DNA from: an uncultured Blastocatellia bacterium
GTDB taxonomy: Bacteria > Acidobacteriota > Blastocatellia > Pyrinomonadales > Pyrinomonadaceae
Reading direction: 5' to 3'
Assembly (NCBI GenBank): GCA_946480785.1
Contig: CAMLLD010000027.1
Location: forward strand, 5,296 to 69,295
DNA length: 64,000 nucleotides
The notes under the pieces are model-generated. The model was not told the DNA's origin, did not search any database, and saw only the letters and a list, made by a program, of their open reading frames with translations. This document shows, in pieces, positions 33,027 through 42,329 of this stretch; the stretch's first letter is position 1; the number at the start of each line of letters is the position of its first letter. Made by a program: the position numbers and the translations under genes.

Positions 33027-34295
33027 TCACTTCGCTTTGATGTCGTAGGCCCATAACGTTCCGAGGTCCCGAATATACAAACGGCCATTGGCGATCACGG
33101 GATATGAAAACGCCATCTCCGAGAAGTCCGCGTTTTTCGTGTGCTGCGGCGGAGCCGGCGGTGTGAAGCGTCCCTTCTCGCGATAACCTGCAGGCGTTGC
33201 TTCCGCCAAAACATATGCGCCGTTTACCAGGTGAAGGTAGAGCATGCCATCCGCGGCCGCGACCGACGCCCAGCCAAAATTCTCCTGCTGCCAAACTATC
33301 TTCCCGGTCGCGAACTCAACCGCTACGAGTTTCTGGGCCACCTCGGTGCCGTACAAATGGCCGTCAACGATCACCGCGCCGCCGATGCCGTTCGGCAAAC
33401 CGCGCACGAAATAAACCTGCTCCGCAGTGACGCCGTCGCCGTTTGCTTTCAAACGCACGGTCCCGCCGCCGACGCCGAGCGCGCCACCATACACATAGTC
33501 GCCGAACGCGACGGGCGTGAAATACTGCGCCGGTCCTTTTGCGACGTCTTTGTAACGCCACAAAAACTGGCCCGTCTTCGCGTCAACGCCGACGAGTCCC
33601 TTACTCAAAAGCTGCACGTATTGTTTGCGGCCCGCGGCCTGCACGATGATGGCCGACGCGTAACCGGCAGGATCGCCGCCCGGCACTGCCGACTTCCAAA
33701 TCAGCGCGCCTGTCTTTTTATTCAGCGCGACTAGCGTGGCGTCCGCTCCGCCGGGAGTAACGATCACCATGTCGCCGTCGACGAGCGGCGACTCCGCATA
33801 CGCCCATTCACCAGGCTGACCGCCGAACTCTTTGCGCAGGTTTTTGGTCCAACGAACCTTTCCGCTCTTGGTTTCAAGACATGCGAGATCGCCGTCAGAG
33901 CCGAGCGCGTAAAGCACGTCGCGATCGATCGTCGGTGTCGAACGCGCCTTCGGAAAACGGGGATTTTGATCTGGATTGCCGACGTTGCCGACACGCGTGG
34001 TCCAGATAACTTTGCCGTCAGTAGTGGAGATCGCTTGCACGTACTCGTTGTCCATGCCGCGATTGCTCATCATGTAAATGCGCGTGCCGACAACCACGGG
34101 CGTCGAATAACCATCGCCGAGATCGTTGACTTGCCAAAGAAGTTTCGGCCCACCCGCCGGCCACTGTTTGAGTAAGCCGCTCTCCTTCGACACACCGTTA
34201 CGATCGGGGCCGCGCCATTGCGGCCAGTCCGCCAATACCACGCCGGCAGTAGACAAACAGAGAGCTACACTAAGAATTAGCGTTCGAGACTTCAC
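33027..34295 (-). CDS. PQQ-like beta-propeller protein
   Basis: 422 residues. A signal peptide (about 1-22, ending VVLA) precedes DWPQWRGPDRNGVSKE, a standard start of exported PQQ-propeller proteins. Repeated strands follow: G-x-x-x-W-x-x-x units such as GKVIWTTRVGN, GKVRWTKNL, GALIWKSAVPGG, GQFLWRYKDV and GKIVWQQENF, each ending a blade. The chain closes with GRLYIRDLGTLWAYDIKAK. No quinoprotein dehydrogenase catalytic residues or haem motif are seen, so a BamB-like scaffolding or binding role in the periplasm is more likely than an enzyme. It converges with alkB, 11 nt apart. Confidence 0.87.
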   Translation of the reverse strand: MKSRTLILSVALCLSTAGVVLADWPQWRGPDRNGVSKESGLLKQWPAGGPKLLWQVNDLGDGYSTPVVVGTRIYMMSNRGMDNEYVQAISTTDGKVIWTTRVGNVGNPDQNPRFPKARSTPTIDRDVLYALGSDGDLACLETKSGKVRWTKNLRKEFGGQPGEWAYAESPLVDGDMVIVTPGGADATLVALNKKTGALIWKSAVPGGDPAGYASAIIVQAAGRKQYVQLLSKGLVGVDAKTGQFLWRYKDVAKGPAQYFTPVAFGDYVYGGALGVGGGTVRLKANGDGVTAEQVYFVRGLPNGIGGAVIVDGHLYGTEVAQKLVAVEFATGKIVWQQENFGWASVAAADGMLYLHLVNGAYVLAEATPAGYREKGRFTPPAPPQHTKNADFSEMAFSYPVIANGRLYIRDLGTLWAYDIKAK

Positions 34296-34481
34296 GTTTT
34301 TTCTCCTTCTGTAACTGCTGAACTGGGCTGCTGGAAAACTGCTGGACGTGCGCTAGTCTTGCTCTGGTACGACCCCTACGAAAAAATGTTTCATGGTTGT
34401 GGGTGGATGTATTTCCGTGGTGAGGAGTGAGACTGTGTTCTGGTGGGAGTGCGCCGTAGTAGTGAGTGACTACTGTGGCAG

Positions 34482-34535
34482 GCTGCCGGCGCGGCGTGGT
34501 CTGCCGCTGGGGCAACCAGCGACTGCGCCGGCAGC
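34482..34535. terminator. Stacked double hairpin after the secreted protein gene
   Basis: The outer stem GCTGCCGGCGC/GCGCCGGCAGC (34482-34492 with 34525-34535) is perfect over 11 bp. Inside it is a second hairpin, CGCTGG-GGCAA-CCAGCG (34505-34521). It begins 4 nt after the stop of the leftward secreted protein gene and probably ends that transcript. The other bases of 34296-34539 hold no gene I can support. Confidence 0.6.
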
Positions 34536-34539
34536 TAAA

Positions 34540-35172
34540 CTACCAATTGAAAACAAACTCGCGAACGAGATTGAGACCGAAGCCCTCGAGCAGCGACCTC
34601 GTGCCGCTGCGCAAACCATCCTTGTAACTGTACCGATCCGGATACCACGTTTCGCGCGAGATGATCGCGCCTGAATAAACACCGGCGAACCGCGGCACGG
34701 AGATCACGCGTTTGCCGGTCCGCGTGCGTGAAGTCAGGTTCTGCATCAACGCGTCTTTGAAACGCGGAAAGAAACCGGTGCGAGTGCTTTTCTGAAAGCC
34801 CGTGTCGAGCTCGAGCGCTTCATCGAGCGCGTAAGTCACGGTCTGATGAATCGCGTTCGCGCCGAGACTCGAAGCGTAACGCTTACCGTAGCCGCGTGCG
34901 CCCTGTCCCCATTCTTCCGGACTGTTCTTCCACTGACCGATCCCCGCATCGGCCGCACTCCACCCTAATCTGACTGGTCCAATCGTGCTCTTCGCATAAC
35001 GTTTGAAGCGTTCGTGGTTGTCGGGAAAGACGTAAGTGGGCGCTGGTTGAACCTGCGCCGGAGCAGTTTGCGACGTGTCGGTTGTTTTAGCAGCGTCAGT
35101 GGATTGCTGCGCGTAAATCGGAAAAGCAGCCGCGACGATCAATAACAAGACCCCGAGTGTTCTCTTTTTCAT
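34540..35172 (-). CDS. Secreted protein of unknown function
   Basis: 210 residues. A signal peptide (about 1-21, ending IYAQ) is followed by a Thr/Ala/Gln/Pro linker (22-46). The domain starts YVFPDNHERFKRYAKSTIGP and includes WGQGARGYGKRYASSLGANA and YSGAIISRETWYPDRYSYKDG. Glycine- and aromatic-rich helices suggest a membrane-associated or outer-membrane-linked protein. This family recurs in Acidobacteriota genomes, but I know no function for it. It is co-directional with the hydrolase gene upstream (31 nt gap), so they may share a transcript. Confidence 0.75.
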   Translation of the reverse strand: MKKRTLGVLLLIVAAAFPIYAQQSTDAAKTTDTSQTAPAQVQPAPTYVFPDNHERFKRYAKSTIGPVRLGWSAADAGIGQWKNSPEEWGQGARGYGKRYASSLGANAIHQTVTYALDEALELDTGFQKSTRTGFFPRFKDALMQNLTSRTRTGKRVISVPRFAGVYSGAIISRETWYPDRYSYKDGLRSGTRSLLEGFGLNLVREFVFNW

Positions 35173-35203
35173 ACGAGCGTTCTAGGCAGGAAATGACACG
35201 AAT

Positions 35204-36334
35204 CTATGGCTTGTCGGTTACTTTCAACTCTTTCACCGGAACACCGTCGCTCCAGACACCCATGAAGCGCTGCTGCGGTGTGTTGCCGAGCGCGTATTCG
35301 CGGTTCTTGCCGTAGAAGGCCGCATCGCACAGACCATCAAACAGTTTCCACGTGCCGTAGAAGTCGAGCGCGTTGACCATCATCGTTTCGAGACGCTCGG
35401 GCCGGCCCGCAGCGTCGACGCGGCGCGTCGGCAAACCACCCGCGCGACCATTGTCGCTACTCGAGCCAGCCGGGTCTGAACCGTTACGACCAACCTCTGC
35501 TGGTCCACCACCGATTCCCTCACCGCTGTCGTAAGCATTATCAAACGCAGTCGGCGCGCGATGACTCGCCACCAAACCCGGCATCCCGTGTGAATCAGAA
35601 ACGAGCGTCACGTAGTCCTTGTTGTTCGCTGACACGCGCGTCGACTCGTTATAGATCCGCTTCGCATCGACATCACGCACGAGCGTGTCCTGATCGCCGG
35701 CCACTGCGAGCAACAGCGTCTGCGCCGGAATCTTCTTCAAGTCAGCCAATGGAATATTGATCGGCGCTTCAGTGATTCCCGGCTCGACCGACATCACCGC
35801 CGCCACGCGCGGCAATCCATTTTCACTAGCGAGCGCCGCCACGTTCGCCGCCAGCAGACCGCCGACCGAATGGCCCACGGCCGCGAACTTCGTCAAGTCG
35901 GCTTTCACATGTCCGGGCTCGCTCGCCAAACGCGCGAGCGCCTCCTTGATCGCGTTCAAAGTGTTCGGCGTGAACTCGCGGATCGGCGTCAGTAAACTCG
36001 CCTGGTAACGCGGATAGATCACGATGTTTCCGCGCTTCACCAGATGATCGAGCCACGCCCCGTAATACAACGGATTCATCCCGCCCCAGCCGTGCAGAAA
36101 CACGATCACCGGCGCCGACGCGGGCTTCGGGTCGTCAGGCTCGTAGATCCAATACTCCTGGGCGCCCTTGCCGTAGCGGTTCTTCGTCACGCTCGCATGC
36201 ACGTACTGTTTTCCACCCGGTCCGGTCGCCGGTTGCGATGGCGGCGTCACCACCTTCTGCGCCGGCAAAACCATCACCGAGCAGAGCAAAAAACTTAGAA
36301 ACAAGGCCAGAGATTTAATAAATCGACTCGGCAT
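35204..36334 (-). CDS. Secreted alpha/beta-hydrolase with Gly/Ser-rich insert
   Basis: 376 residues from ATG 36334, chosen for the GGAGGAAG ribosome site and because it begins a signal peptide (MPSRFIKSLALFLSFLL, ending LPAQ). The fold shows the oxyanion motif VIVFLHGWGGM, the nucleophile AAVGHSVGGLLA, an acid in VAGDQDTLV and the histidine in VSDSHGMPG. A low-complexity stretch rich in Gly, Ser, Asn and Asp (about 285-315) interrupts the C-terminal part. It resembles dienelactone-hydrolase or lipase-type enzymes with a short lid. The substrate is unknown. The insert may be a flexible surface loop. Confidence 0.82.
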   Translation of the reverse strand: MPSRFIKSLALFLSFLLCSVMVLPAQKVVTPPSQPATGPGGKQYVHASVTKNRYGKGAQEYWIYEPDDPKPASAPVIVFLHGWGGMNPLYYGAWLDHLVKRGNIVIYPRYQASLLTPIREFTPNTLNAIKEALARLASEPGHVKADLTKFAAVGHSVGGLLAANVAALASENGLPRVAAVMSVEPGITEAPINIPLADLKKIPAQTLLLAVAGDQDTLVRDVDAKRIYNESTRVSANNKDYVTLVSDSHGMPGLVASHRAPTAFDNAYDSGEGIGGGPAEVGRNGSDPAGSSSDNGRAGGLPTRRVDAAGRPERLETMMVNALDFYGTWKLFDGLCDAAFYGKNREYALGNTPQQRFMGVWSDGVPVKELKVTDKP

Positions 36335-36444
36335 TTCACTTCCTCCAACTAAGCTCTTTTGACGCGCAGCACCCCGTGTTGGTTGTGGCACGGATGATGC
36401 GAATAGGTGTCGCATTCCCCGTTTCGCGTAACAAAAGAGTTCAT

Positions 36445-37653
36445 ATGTTAACTCGCGTGCGGCATCTTCAGGTACTCGTTCTCGTTTACGGTCTGCTCTG
36501 CTCCGCCGCGATCACGGCTGACGCTCAAACGTCGCTGGCCGAACTGCAAAAAGCCCTTCAGGAAAAGGCCGCCTTCGCCGAGACTGACTTCGCCGCACTC
36601 GCACGCGGCGAAACGATCGTGAAGCTCGCGCCCGTCCAGGACAAACGCGAGATCGCGCTTTCCGGCCTCGTGAATCTGCGCGCAAACGCGGAGGAATTTC
36701 TACGCTCTTATCGTGAAAGTTTGACGCAGCGAACCAACGCCGCGGTACTCGAGATCGGCAGCTTCAGCGCGACGCCGGCACTGAGCGACCTGCAAAATCT
36801 CACGCTCGAACCACAGGATATTGAAGATCTGAAAGAGTGCGCCGTCGGCAACTGCAGGATCAAACTCTCCGCCGCGATGATCGAGCGCTTCGCGCGCGAA
36901 GTAAACTGGCAAGCTCCCGACTACGCGCAACAAGCAACGCAGCTCTTCAAAACGATGCTGCTCGATTATGTGCGCGACTATCACGCGCGCGGCGACGCGG
37001 CGCTGATCGAGTACAACGATAAGGCCGATCCGGTGCGACTCGCCGACGAGCAACGCGCGCTCACCGCGACGCCGGGTTATCTCAACGACGTTTTCGCAAA
37101 CGCGCTTTCAACGCAAATGCAACCAGCGGAAGAGATGCTCGTCTGGTCGAAGATCAAGTTCGGACTGAAACCCGTGATCGCCGTCAATCACGTCACGATC
37201 TACAGACACGAAAACGAGCTCGGGCCGCAAGTGCTGGCCGTTTCCAAACAGATTTATGCCGATCATTACTTCGACTCGTCACTCGCGCTGACGGCTTACG
37301 TCACCGTTGCTGGTCCAACATCTTTTATGGTTTACGAGAACCGCTCGCGCGCCGACGGTCTCGATGGTCCATTAGGCAAGTTCAAACGCAAGATCGTCGA
37401 GAGCAAAGTACTCGCGGGTTTGAAGGGCATTCTCGAACATTCGAAGCTCACGATGGAAGCGTCGTTGCTGAGTCCCGACAGCGCGACTGTTGCGACAAAC
37501 GACGGCGGCTGGAAACAGCGGCTCTTTGGCGGCATTAGACCATTGCTCTGGTTCATGATAATTTCAGGACTCATCGCATTATTCCTGCTCCGCAATTACG
37601 AGGGAAAGACCCGCACTGCAGGAGTGAAACAATTAAAACCCGAGGAAAGATAA
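36445..37653 (+). CDS. Secreted/membrane-anchored protein of unknown function
   Basis: 402 residues from ATG 36445; the open frame upstream has no ribosome site. A signal peptide (about 1-26, ending DAQ) is followed by a mostly helical domain (about 30-370). Motifs such as NAEEFLRSYRESL, DYAQQATQLFKTMLLDYVRDYHARG and DHYFDSSLALTAYVT are visible. A C-terminal membrane helix lies near 368-390 (PLLWFMIISGLIALFLL), with a short cytosolic Lys/Glu tail. It is probably a periplasmic protein tethered to the inner membrane. No family is recognised. It starts a rightward run that leads into sodC (18 nt) and the xylose genes. Confidence 0.75.
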   Translation: MLTRVRHLQVLVLVYGLLCSAAITADAQTSLAELQKALQEKAAFAETDFAALARGETIVKLAPVQDKREIALSGLVNLRANAEEFLRSYRESLTQRTNAAVLEIGSFSATPALSDLQNLTLEPQDIEDLKECAVGNCRIKLSAAMIERFAREVNWQAPDYAQQATQLFKTMLLDYVRDYHARGDAALIEYNDKADPVRLADEQRALTATPGYLNDVFANALSTQMQPAEEMLVWSKIKFGLKPVIAVNHVTIYRHENELGPQVLAVSKQIYADHYFDSSLALTAYVTVAGPTSFMVYENRSRADGLDGPLGKFKRKIVESKVLAGLKGILEHSKLTMEASLLSPDSATVATNDGGWKQRLFGGIRPLLWFMIISGLIALFLLRNYEGKTRTAGVKQLKPEER

Positions 37654-37671
37654 AACGGAGAGCTACTCACC

Positions 37672-38202
37672 ATGAAGAAACAATTTGTCGTCTGGTTAGC
37701 GGCTATCAGTCTGGCCGCTTGTTTTTTGTCATACGCCACCGCGCAACAGAGCAAAAATAGCGTCACCGTGCAATTGAAGAACGGGCAGGGCCAGGATATC
37801 GGCACCGCTACGATCACGCCTTCAGGCAAAGGCGTCCGCGTCAAACTGAACGTACACGATCTGACGCCCGGCCAGCACGGAATTCACTTTCACCAGGTAG
37901 GCAAATGTGAAGGTCCCGACTTTCAAACCGCCGGCTCACACTTCAACCCCGACAACAAAAAGCACGGTCTGAAAAATCCCGAAGGGCCACACGCCGGCGA
38001 CATGATGAACTTCACGGTCAACGCGAAGGGAATGTCTATGGCCACCGTCACCGATATGCATGTGAATCTCGGTTCCGGCGCTAATTCGCTCTTTGCAAAC
38101 GGCGGCACGGCGCTCGTGATCCACGAAAAAGCCGACGACATGAAAACCGATCCGTCGGGTAATTCCGGTGGGCGCATCGCTTGCGGCGTGATCTCGCACT
38201 AG
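37672..38202 (+). CDS. sodC: Periplasmic Cu/Zn superoxide dismutase
   Basis: 176 residues with a signal peptide (about 1-24, ending ATAQ). All metal ligands can be read: the two copper histidines in GIHFHQ, the bridging histidine in GSHFNP, zinc histidines in KKHGL and GPHAGDM with the aspartate right after, and the last copper histidine in VIHEKADD. The disulfide cysteines (GKCEGP and RIACGV) and the electrostatic-loop [10 protein letters not shown] end are also present. It removes superoxide in the periplasm. It lies 18 nt after the preceding membrane protein gene and 35 nt before xylB, so shared transcription is possible. Confidence 0.95.
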   Translation: MKKQFVVWLAAISLAACFLSYATAQQSKNSVTVQLKNGQGQDIGTATITPSGKGVRVKLNVHDLTPGQHGIHFHQVGKCEGPDFQTAGSHFNPDNKKHGLKNPEGPHAGDMMNFTVNAKGMSMATVTDMHVNLGSGANSLFANGGTALVIHEKADDMKTDPSGNSGGRIACGVISH

Positions 38203-38237
38203 ATCTGTGTTAAGAAGGTGCCCACAAATCTTAAACG

Positions 38238-39785
38238 ATGCACCTGATCGGGATAGATGTGGGCACCGGCGGCTCGCGCGCCGTGCTGATCGACGCTGCG
38301 GGTAGAGTCGTCGCCTCCGCCACTGTCGAACACCAACCATTTGTTTCGCTGCAAACCGGGTGGGCCGAACAAGACCCGCGCGACTGGTGGGCTGCGTCTG
38401 CTTTAGCGATCCGCGCTGCGATCGACAAAGCCGGAATCAGCGCCGATGAGATCAAAGGCGTCGGGCTTTCGGGCCAGATGCACGGCGCAGTCCTGCTCGA
38501 TGAAAGCGACGAAGTACTGCGGCCGGCAATCATCTGGTGCGATCAAAGAAGCGCCGATCAGTGTCGCAGCTTAACCACGAGCGTCGGCGCGACCCGTCTC
38601 ATTGAATTGACGTGCAACCCCGCGCTGACGGGGTTCACGTTGCCGAAACTTTTATGGGTGCGCGATCACGAACCCGAGCTGTGGCGGCGCGTTCGTTCGG
38701 TCCTGCTGCCGAAAGACTTCGTTCGTCTCAAACTCACCGGCGACAAGGCGACTGACGTGGCCGATGCGTCGGGGACGTTGTTGCTGAACGTCGCCGCGCG
38801 TCGCTGGTCAGAGGAAATGCTCGCGGCGGCGCAGATCGACAGTAATCTTTTGCCGCGCGTTTATGAGTCGCAGGAGATCACGGGAGTCGTTTCGAAGCGG
38901 GCGGCAGATGAAACCGGATTGCGCGCGGGCACGCCTGTTGTCGCTGGCGCAGGCGATCAGGCAGCGGGCGCGGTCGGGTTAGGCATAGTTCGACCGGGAA
39001 TGATCAGTGCGACGATCGGAACGTCAGGCGTTGTTTTCGCCACGACGAACACGCCCGCACTCGATCCGCAAGGCCGCGTGCACACGTTCTGTCACGCGAT
39101 TCCCGGACGCTGGCACGTGATGGGCGTGACGCAGGGCGCGGGACTTTCGTTGCGTTGGTTTCGCGATCAATTCGGCGTCAGAGCCGACAAAGTGCCGAAT
39201 GGCGATGTTTCTAAAGGCGATCCATACGACAGTTTGACCGCGGAAGCCGCGCGCGTTCCGCCCGGCGCTGACGGTCTGCTCTGGGCGCCGTACCTGATGG
39301 GCGAACGAACCCCGCATCTCGACCCCGACGCGCGCGCCGCGCTCGTCGGACTTACCGCCAGCCACACGCGAGCACACGTCGTCCGCGCGATACTCGAAGG
39401 CGTCGCTTTCAGTCTCCGCGATTCGCTCGAGATTTTGAAAGAGCTGAACGTGCCGTGCGAGACGATCCGACTCGGCGGCGGCGGCGCGCGTTCGGAGTTG
39501 TGGCGGCACATCCAGGCGGATGTATACGGACATGAAATCGAGACGATGGCGGCGGAAGAAGGCGCGGCTTACGGCGTCGCGATCCTGGCCGGTGTCGCTG
39601 CGGGAGCGTGGCCCTCTGTCGAAGCTGCGTGCGACGAAATAATCCGGCCGCACCGGCGGGTGAAACCCGACCCCGAAGCCGCAAAACTTTTTCATCGACA
39701 ATATCGGCAGTATATAGCACTCTACCCGGCGTTACGTTCAATATCCACAACCGAGGGACCACATGCGACCAGAAAACTCCATTAG
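38238..39785 (+). CDS. xylB: Xylulokinase
   Basis: 515 residues of the FGGY kinase family. The N-terminal phosphate loop is IGIDVGTGGSRAVLIDAAG. GWAEQDPRDWW and LSGQMHGAVLLD are typical of xylulokinases, and GAGDQAAGAVGLG holds the catalytic aspartate. The C-terminal RLGGGGARSELWRHIQADV closes the ATP site. It converts D-xylulose to xylulose 5-phosphate, the entry to the pentose phosphate pathway. Its last 23 nt overlap the start of the sugar-binding lipoprotein gene, indicating coupled translation. Xylose isomerase lies at the other end of this locus, which supports the substrate call. Confidence 0.92.
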   Translation: MHLIGIDVGTGGSRAVLIDAAGRVVASATVEHQPFVSLQTGWAEQDPRDWWAASALAIRAAIDKAGISADEIKGVGLSGQMHGAVLLDESDEVLRPAIIWCDQRSADQCRSLTTSVGATRLIELTCNPALTGFTLPKLLWVRDHEPELWRRVRSVLLPKDFVRLKLTGDKATDVADASGTLLLNVAARRWSEEMLAAAQIDSNLLPRVYESQEITGVVSKRAADETGLRAGTPVVAGAGDQAAGAVGLGIVRPGMISATIGTSGVVFATTNTPALDPQGRVHTFCHAIPGRWHVMGVTQGAGLSLRWFRDQFGVRADKVPNGDVSKGDPYDSLTAEAARVPPGADGLLWAPYLMGERTPHLDPDARAALVGLTASHTRAHVVRAILEGVAFSLRDSLEILKELNVPCETIRLGGGGARSELWRHIQADVYGHEIETMAAEEGAAYGVAILAGVAAGAWPSVEAACDEIIRPHRRVKPDPEAAKLFHRQYRQYIALYPALRSISTTEGPHATRKLH

Positions 39786-40761
39786 ATCTGTTGTCTGTCT
39801 ATTTGTGTTTACACTGCTTCTCGCCGGCTGCCAGCAAAACGGCATTCACAGCGGCCAAGGCGGCGTCCCGGGCGGTGGCGGCGGCAAACACAAGCTCGCC
39901 TTCGTCACCAACAACGCTTCCGACTTCTGGACCATCGCGCGCAAAGGAACTGAAAAGGCACAGGCCGATATTCCCAGCATCGAAGTCGAGTTTCGCATTC
40001 CTTCCGACGGCACCGCCGCCGAGCAACAGCGCGTCGTGGACGATCTGCTCGCCAAAGGAATTCACGGTATCGCGATCAGTCCCGTCGATCCCGCGAACCA
40101 GACACCGATGCTCAATCGCGCGGCGAGCCAGGCGCTCGTCGTGACGCAGGACAGCGACGCGCCGAACAGCAATCGCGTCTGTTACATCGGCACGGACAAC
40201 GTCGCCGCCGGCAGACAAGCGGGCCAGCTCGTGAAGGAAGCGTTGCCGAACGGCGGCAAGATCATGGTGTTCGTCGGTGTGCTCGATGCCGCAAACGCGC
40301 AGCAACGTTACCAGGGTTTGAAAGAAGCGCTGCAGGGTTCGAACGTCTCGATCATCGACGTCCGCACCGATAACACCGATCGCGTGCGCGCGAAATCAAA
40401 CGCGGCGGACACGCTCGTGAACAATCCCGACATCGCCGGGATGGTTGGTCTGTGGTCCTACAACGGTCCCGCGATTCTCAGCGCGGTTAAAGAAGCGAAC
40501 AAAGTCGGCAAGGTGCAGATCGTCGCGTTTGACGAAGAAGATCCGACGCTCGAAGGAATCAAGGAAGGCGCGATCTACGCGACTGTCGTGCAGCAGCCGT
40601 TTGAGTTTGGTTATCGGTCGATGGAGTTGATGGCGAAGTATCTGAACGGCGATCAATCGGTGGTACCGGCGAGCAAACAGATCTTCGTGCCGACGCTCGC
40701 GATCAAGAAGGCAGACGTCGCGGAGTTTCAAAAGAAAATCAACCAGCTCCGCGGGCGCTAA
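39763..40761 (+). CDS. Sugar ABC transporter substrate-binding lipoprotein (RbsB/XylF class)
   Basis: 332 residues. The signal peptide ends in a lipobox (LLLAGC, about Cys22), so the protein is membrane-tethered. After a Gly-rich linker comes a type I periplasmic binding fold: KLAFVTNNASDFWTIARKGTEKA, IHGIAISPVDP, CYIGTDNVAAGRQAG, MVGLWSYNGPAILSAV and IVAFDEEDPTLEGIKEG. These are standard in ribose/xylose-type binding proteins. Context (xylB upstream; ATPase, permease, epimerase, glycosidase and xylA downstream) points to xylose or a close pentose. Specificity cannot be read directly. Confidence 0.9.
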   Translation: MRPENSIRSVVCLFVFTLLLAGCQQNGIHSGQGGVPGGGGGKHKLAFVTNNASDFWTIARKGTEKAQADIPSIEVEFRIPSDGTAAEQQRVVDDLLAKGIHGIAISPVDPANQTPMLNRAASQALVVTQDSDAPNSNRVCYIGTDNVAAGRQAGQLVKEALPNGGKIMVFVGVLDAANAQQRYQGLKEALQGSNVSIIDVRTDNTDRVRAKSNAADTLVNNPDIAGMVGLWSYNGPAILSAVKEANKVGKVQIVAFDEEDPTLEGIKEGAIYATVVQQPFEFGYRSMELMAKYLNGDQSVVPASKQIFVPTLAIKKADVAEFQKKINQLRGR

Positions 40762-40766
40762 GTAAC

Positions 40767-42296
40767 GTGGACAATCACTCGGTTCCCATCCTCCGCATGG
40801 AGGGCGTCAGCAAACGATTTCCCGGCGTCGTCGCGCTCGATAACGTTAGCCTGAGCGTCGGCGCCGGCGAGATCGTGGCGCTGATCGGCGAGAACGGCGC
40901 GGGCAAGTCGACGTTGATGAAGATCCTCGGCGGCGCGATCTCGCGTGACGGCGGTACGATCGAGATCAACGGTAAGCCCGTCGAGATACGTTCGCCGCGT
41001 GAAGCGAGCGCACTCGGCATCGAGTTCATCCACCAGGAGCTGAGCGTTCTCGACAATCTCGACATCGCCGCCAACATCTTTCTGTATCGCGAACCAACCA
41101 CCGGCGGTTTCCTCAAGTTAATCGATCGCAAAAAGATCTACGGCGAAGCGGATGCTTTGTTACGCAAGCTCGGGCTCGATGTTTCGAGCCGCACTTCGCT
41201 GGGCCAACTTTCAATCGCGCAACAACAGCTCGTCGAGATCGCACGTGCGCTCGGTGCCGGCGCGCGAATCATCATCATGGACGAGCCGACTTCGAGTCTC
41301 ACGTTGAGCGAGACGCGTCGCCTGCTCGAGCTCGTGAAGGAGCTGAAGGCGGAAGGCGTGAGCGTCATCTACATCTCGCACCGCATGCACGAAGTGAAAG
41401 AGCTTGCGGATCGCGCCGTGGTGCTGCGTGACGGAAAGAACGCGGGCGCTCTCGAACGCGATGAGATCACGCAGGAACGCATGGTCCGCATGATGGTCGG
41501 CCGCGATCTGAAAGAATTCTTTAAAGGCGCAGCGACGCCGGGGAATGGTTCCAAAGCAAACGGCGCTGAGGGTTTTGTTGTGCGCCGTTTGCGAACGCTG
41601 CGTTATCCGCACCAGACGATCACTTTCAGCGTTGCACCCGGCGAAGTGCTTGGCGTCGCGGGACTCGTCGGCGCCGGACGTTCGGAAGTGGCCCGCGCGA
41701 TTTTCGGCGTCGAAGAAGCGCTCGAAGCGGAAGTCGCCCTCGACGGCAAAACGTTGCGCATCACCGAACCGCAGGACGCGATCAGTCACGGCATCTATCT
41801 CGTGCCCGAAGATCGTCGTCTCAGTGGTCTGATCGTCGACTTCAACGTGCGCGAGAACATCTCGTTGCCGAACCTCGACAGCTACTCGTCGGCCAAGATC
41901 ATCAACTTCGGCAAAGAAGCGAAAGCGGCCGCCGAAGCGATCAAGGCCATCAACATCAAAACGCCGAACGCGGAAATGCGCGCTGCGAATCTCAGCGGCG
42001 GTAATCAGCAGAAGGTCGTGCTCGCGAAGTGGCTGACGTTTCGGCCGCGCGTTTTGATCTTTGACGAGCCGACGCGCGGCATCGACGTTGGCGCGAAGTC
42101 GGAGATCTACGAACTCATTCGCGGCCTCGCGGCCAAAGGCGTGTCAGTGATCGTCATCAGCAGTGAGATGGAAGAGGTGCTCGGCATCAGCGATCGCATC
42201 GCGGTGATGCACGAAGGGCGATTGACCGGAATACTCAATCGCGCCGAGTTCAGCGAAGAAGCGGTGATGCGGCTCGCAACCGGCACCGAAGGATAA
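40767..42296 (+). CDS. Sugar ABC transporter ATP-binding protein (RbsA/XylG class)
   Basis: 509 residues from GTG 40767, 5 nt after the binding-protein gene. It contains two ATPase domains in one chain. The first has Walker A GENGAGKSTLMKIL, signature LGQLSIAQQQLVEIARAL and Walker B IIIMDEPTSSL. The second has a degenerate Walker A (GLVGAGRSEVARAIFG), signature LSGGNQQKVVLAKWL and Walker B VLIFDEPTRGIDVG. The asymmetry is normal in carbohydrate-uptake CUT2 transporters. It powers uptake with the permease encoded 33 nt downstream. Confidence 0.95.
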   Translation: MDNHSVPILRMEGVSKRFPGVVALDNVSLSVGAGEIVALIGENGAGKSTLMKILGGAISRDGGTIEINGKPVEIRSPREASALGIEFIHQELSVLDNLDIAANIFLYREPTTGGFLKLIDRKKIYGEADALLRKLGLDVSSRTSLGQLSIAQQQLVEIARALGAGARIIIMDEPTSSLTLSETRRLLELVKELKAEGVSVIYISHRMHEVKELADRAVVLRDGKNAGALERDEITQERMVRMMVGRDLKEFFKGAATPGNGSKANGAEGFVVRRLRTLRYPHQTITFSVAPGEVLGVAGLVGAGRSEVARAIFGVEEALEAEVALDGKTLRITEPQDAISHGIYLVPEDRRLSGLIVDFNVRENISLPNLDSYSSAKIINFGKEAKAAAEAIKAINIKTPNAEMRAANLSGGNQQKVVLAKWLTFRPRVLIFDEPTRGIDVGAKSEIYELIRGLAAKGVSVIVISSEMEEVLGISDRIAVMHEGRLTGILNRAEFSEEAVMRLATGTEG

Positions 42297-42329
42297 TTCC
42301 GCCCTCTTTGAGGCCAAGGACAACCCGCT

